Both the position numbers and the translations under genes were made by a program. Shown in pieces: positions 21,169 to 21,386 of a stretch of DNA of 21,386 nucleotides. This stretch comes from JAUSNA01 sp964511965 (GTDB taxonomy: Bacteria; Patescibacteriota; Microgenomatia; Levybacterales; GWA1-39-11): contig CAZEGF010000033.1 of the NCBI GenBank assembly GCA_964511965.1, forward strand, positions 1-21,386. Reading direction: 5' to 3'. Each line of letters begins with the position of its first letter. Position 1 is the first letter of the stretch. A model generated the notes under the pieces. It was given only the letters and a program-made list of their open reading frames with translations. It was not told where the DNA came from and did not search any database.

Positions 21169-21386
21169 AAATCTCTATAATCTATGTTTACTACAATACA
21201 CCCACAGAAATTCTTGCATCAATAGAATCTATCGACACTTCTATTGGAAAAAATACTTACGAGATCATAATTGTTGATAATAATTCAACAAAAAAAATAC
21301 CCAGAGTTTTACTTCATGACAAACGTGTAACCATCATTAAAAGTAAGATTAATGGCGGATTTGGTTATGGATGCAACCTCGGAGCA
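21165..21386 (+). CDS. GT-A glycosyltransferase, family 2 (rhamnosyltransferase-like), N-terminal part
   Basis: First 74 codons; the frame is open at the right edge of the window. It begins MKISIIYVYYNTPTEILASI, then EIIIVDNNSTKK (nucleotide-binding Asp-Asn-x-Ser) and NGGFGYGCNLGA. This pattern (VDNxS then NxGFGxGxNxG) marks the WbbL/RfbF-like group of family 2, often rhamnosyltransferases. The start overlaps the stop of the preceding gene as ATGA. The catalytic D-x-D and later parts are outside the window, so the specific activity is unknown. Confidence 0.85.
   Translation, partial: MKISIIYVYYNTPTEILASIESIDTSIGKNTYEIIIVDNNSTKKIPRVLLHDKRVTIIKSKINGGFGYGCNLGA

Noticed and set aside
1..21386. 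UGA recoding as in Gracilibacteria/SR1
   Set aside because: TGA ends rodA, parB and the glycosyltransferase at 21168 at the expected protein ends.
1..21386. CRISPR array, insertion sequence, prophage or tRNA genes
   Set aside because: No direct repeats with regular spacers, transposase, integrase or cloverleaf-like sequence were found.

Overview
The window is AT-rich bacterial chromosomal DNA packed with short, tightly spaced genes. It most resembles a Candidate Phyla Radiation (Patescibacteria) genome, probably Microgenomates. The reasons are an IleRS of the eukaryote/archaeal-like type, compact genes, hardly any Shine-Dalgarno sequences, many -10 boxes placed directly in front of start codons, and an isolated Fe-S PD-(D/E)XK nuclease. 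TGA is used as a stop (for example at the ends of rodA, parB and the glycosyltransferase ending at 21168). This argues for the standard code and against the UGA-recoded Gracilibacteria/SR1. The taxonomic call is inference; no 16S gene is present.

Layout. (1) 1-1802 (+): a copper-handling cassette: the C-terminus of a Cu(I) P-type ATPase, a DsbD/TauE-like membrane protein fused to a cupredoxin domain, and a CopZ-like chaperone. (2) 1896-3639 (+): two unrecognised proteins and a YgjP-type zinc metallopeptidase. (3) 3659-4546 (+): a zinc-ribbon methyltransferase whose 3' end overlaps the convergent gene by 105 bp. (4) 8489-4442 (-): a four-gene operon with junctions of -1, 2 and 3 nt: DUF4258-like protein, acyltransferase 3, RsuA/RluB pseudouridine synthase and a large GT-C/YfhO-like membrane protein. 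(5) 8531-10538 (+): a Cas4/AddB-like Fe-S nuclease, a membrane-anchored polysaccharide deacetylase and a 58-residue single-pass membrane protein. (6) 10602-16016 (+): IleRS, RodA, bL21, bL27 and ParB. (7) 16626-16066 (-): signal peptidase I. (8) 16854-21386: an envelope glycan locus with four glycosyltransferases (the last cut by the window edge) and a Wzx-type flippase on the minus strand.

How it fits together. The RodA, deacetylase, acyltransferase, GT-C protein, glycosyltransferases, flippase and signal peptidase together point to peptidoglycan and surface-polysaccharide building. IleRS, bL21, bL27 and RsuA are translation genes. The strongest non-gene signals are a recurring leaderless promoter form (-35, N17, -10, then 6-7 nt to the start codon) and two arrays of degenerate 7-bp tandem repeats. 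One array lies between bL21 and bL27; the other lies in frame inside IleRS. I see no CRISPR array, insertion sequence, tRNA, rRNA, convincing intrinsic terminator, or clear defence or mobile system.
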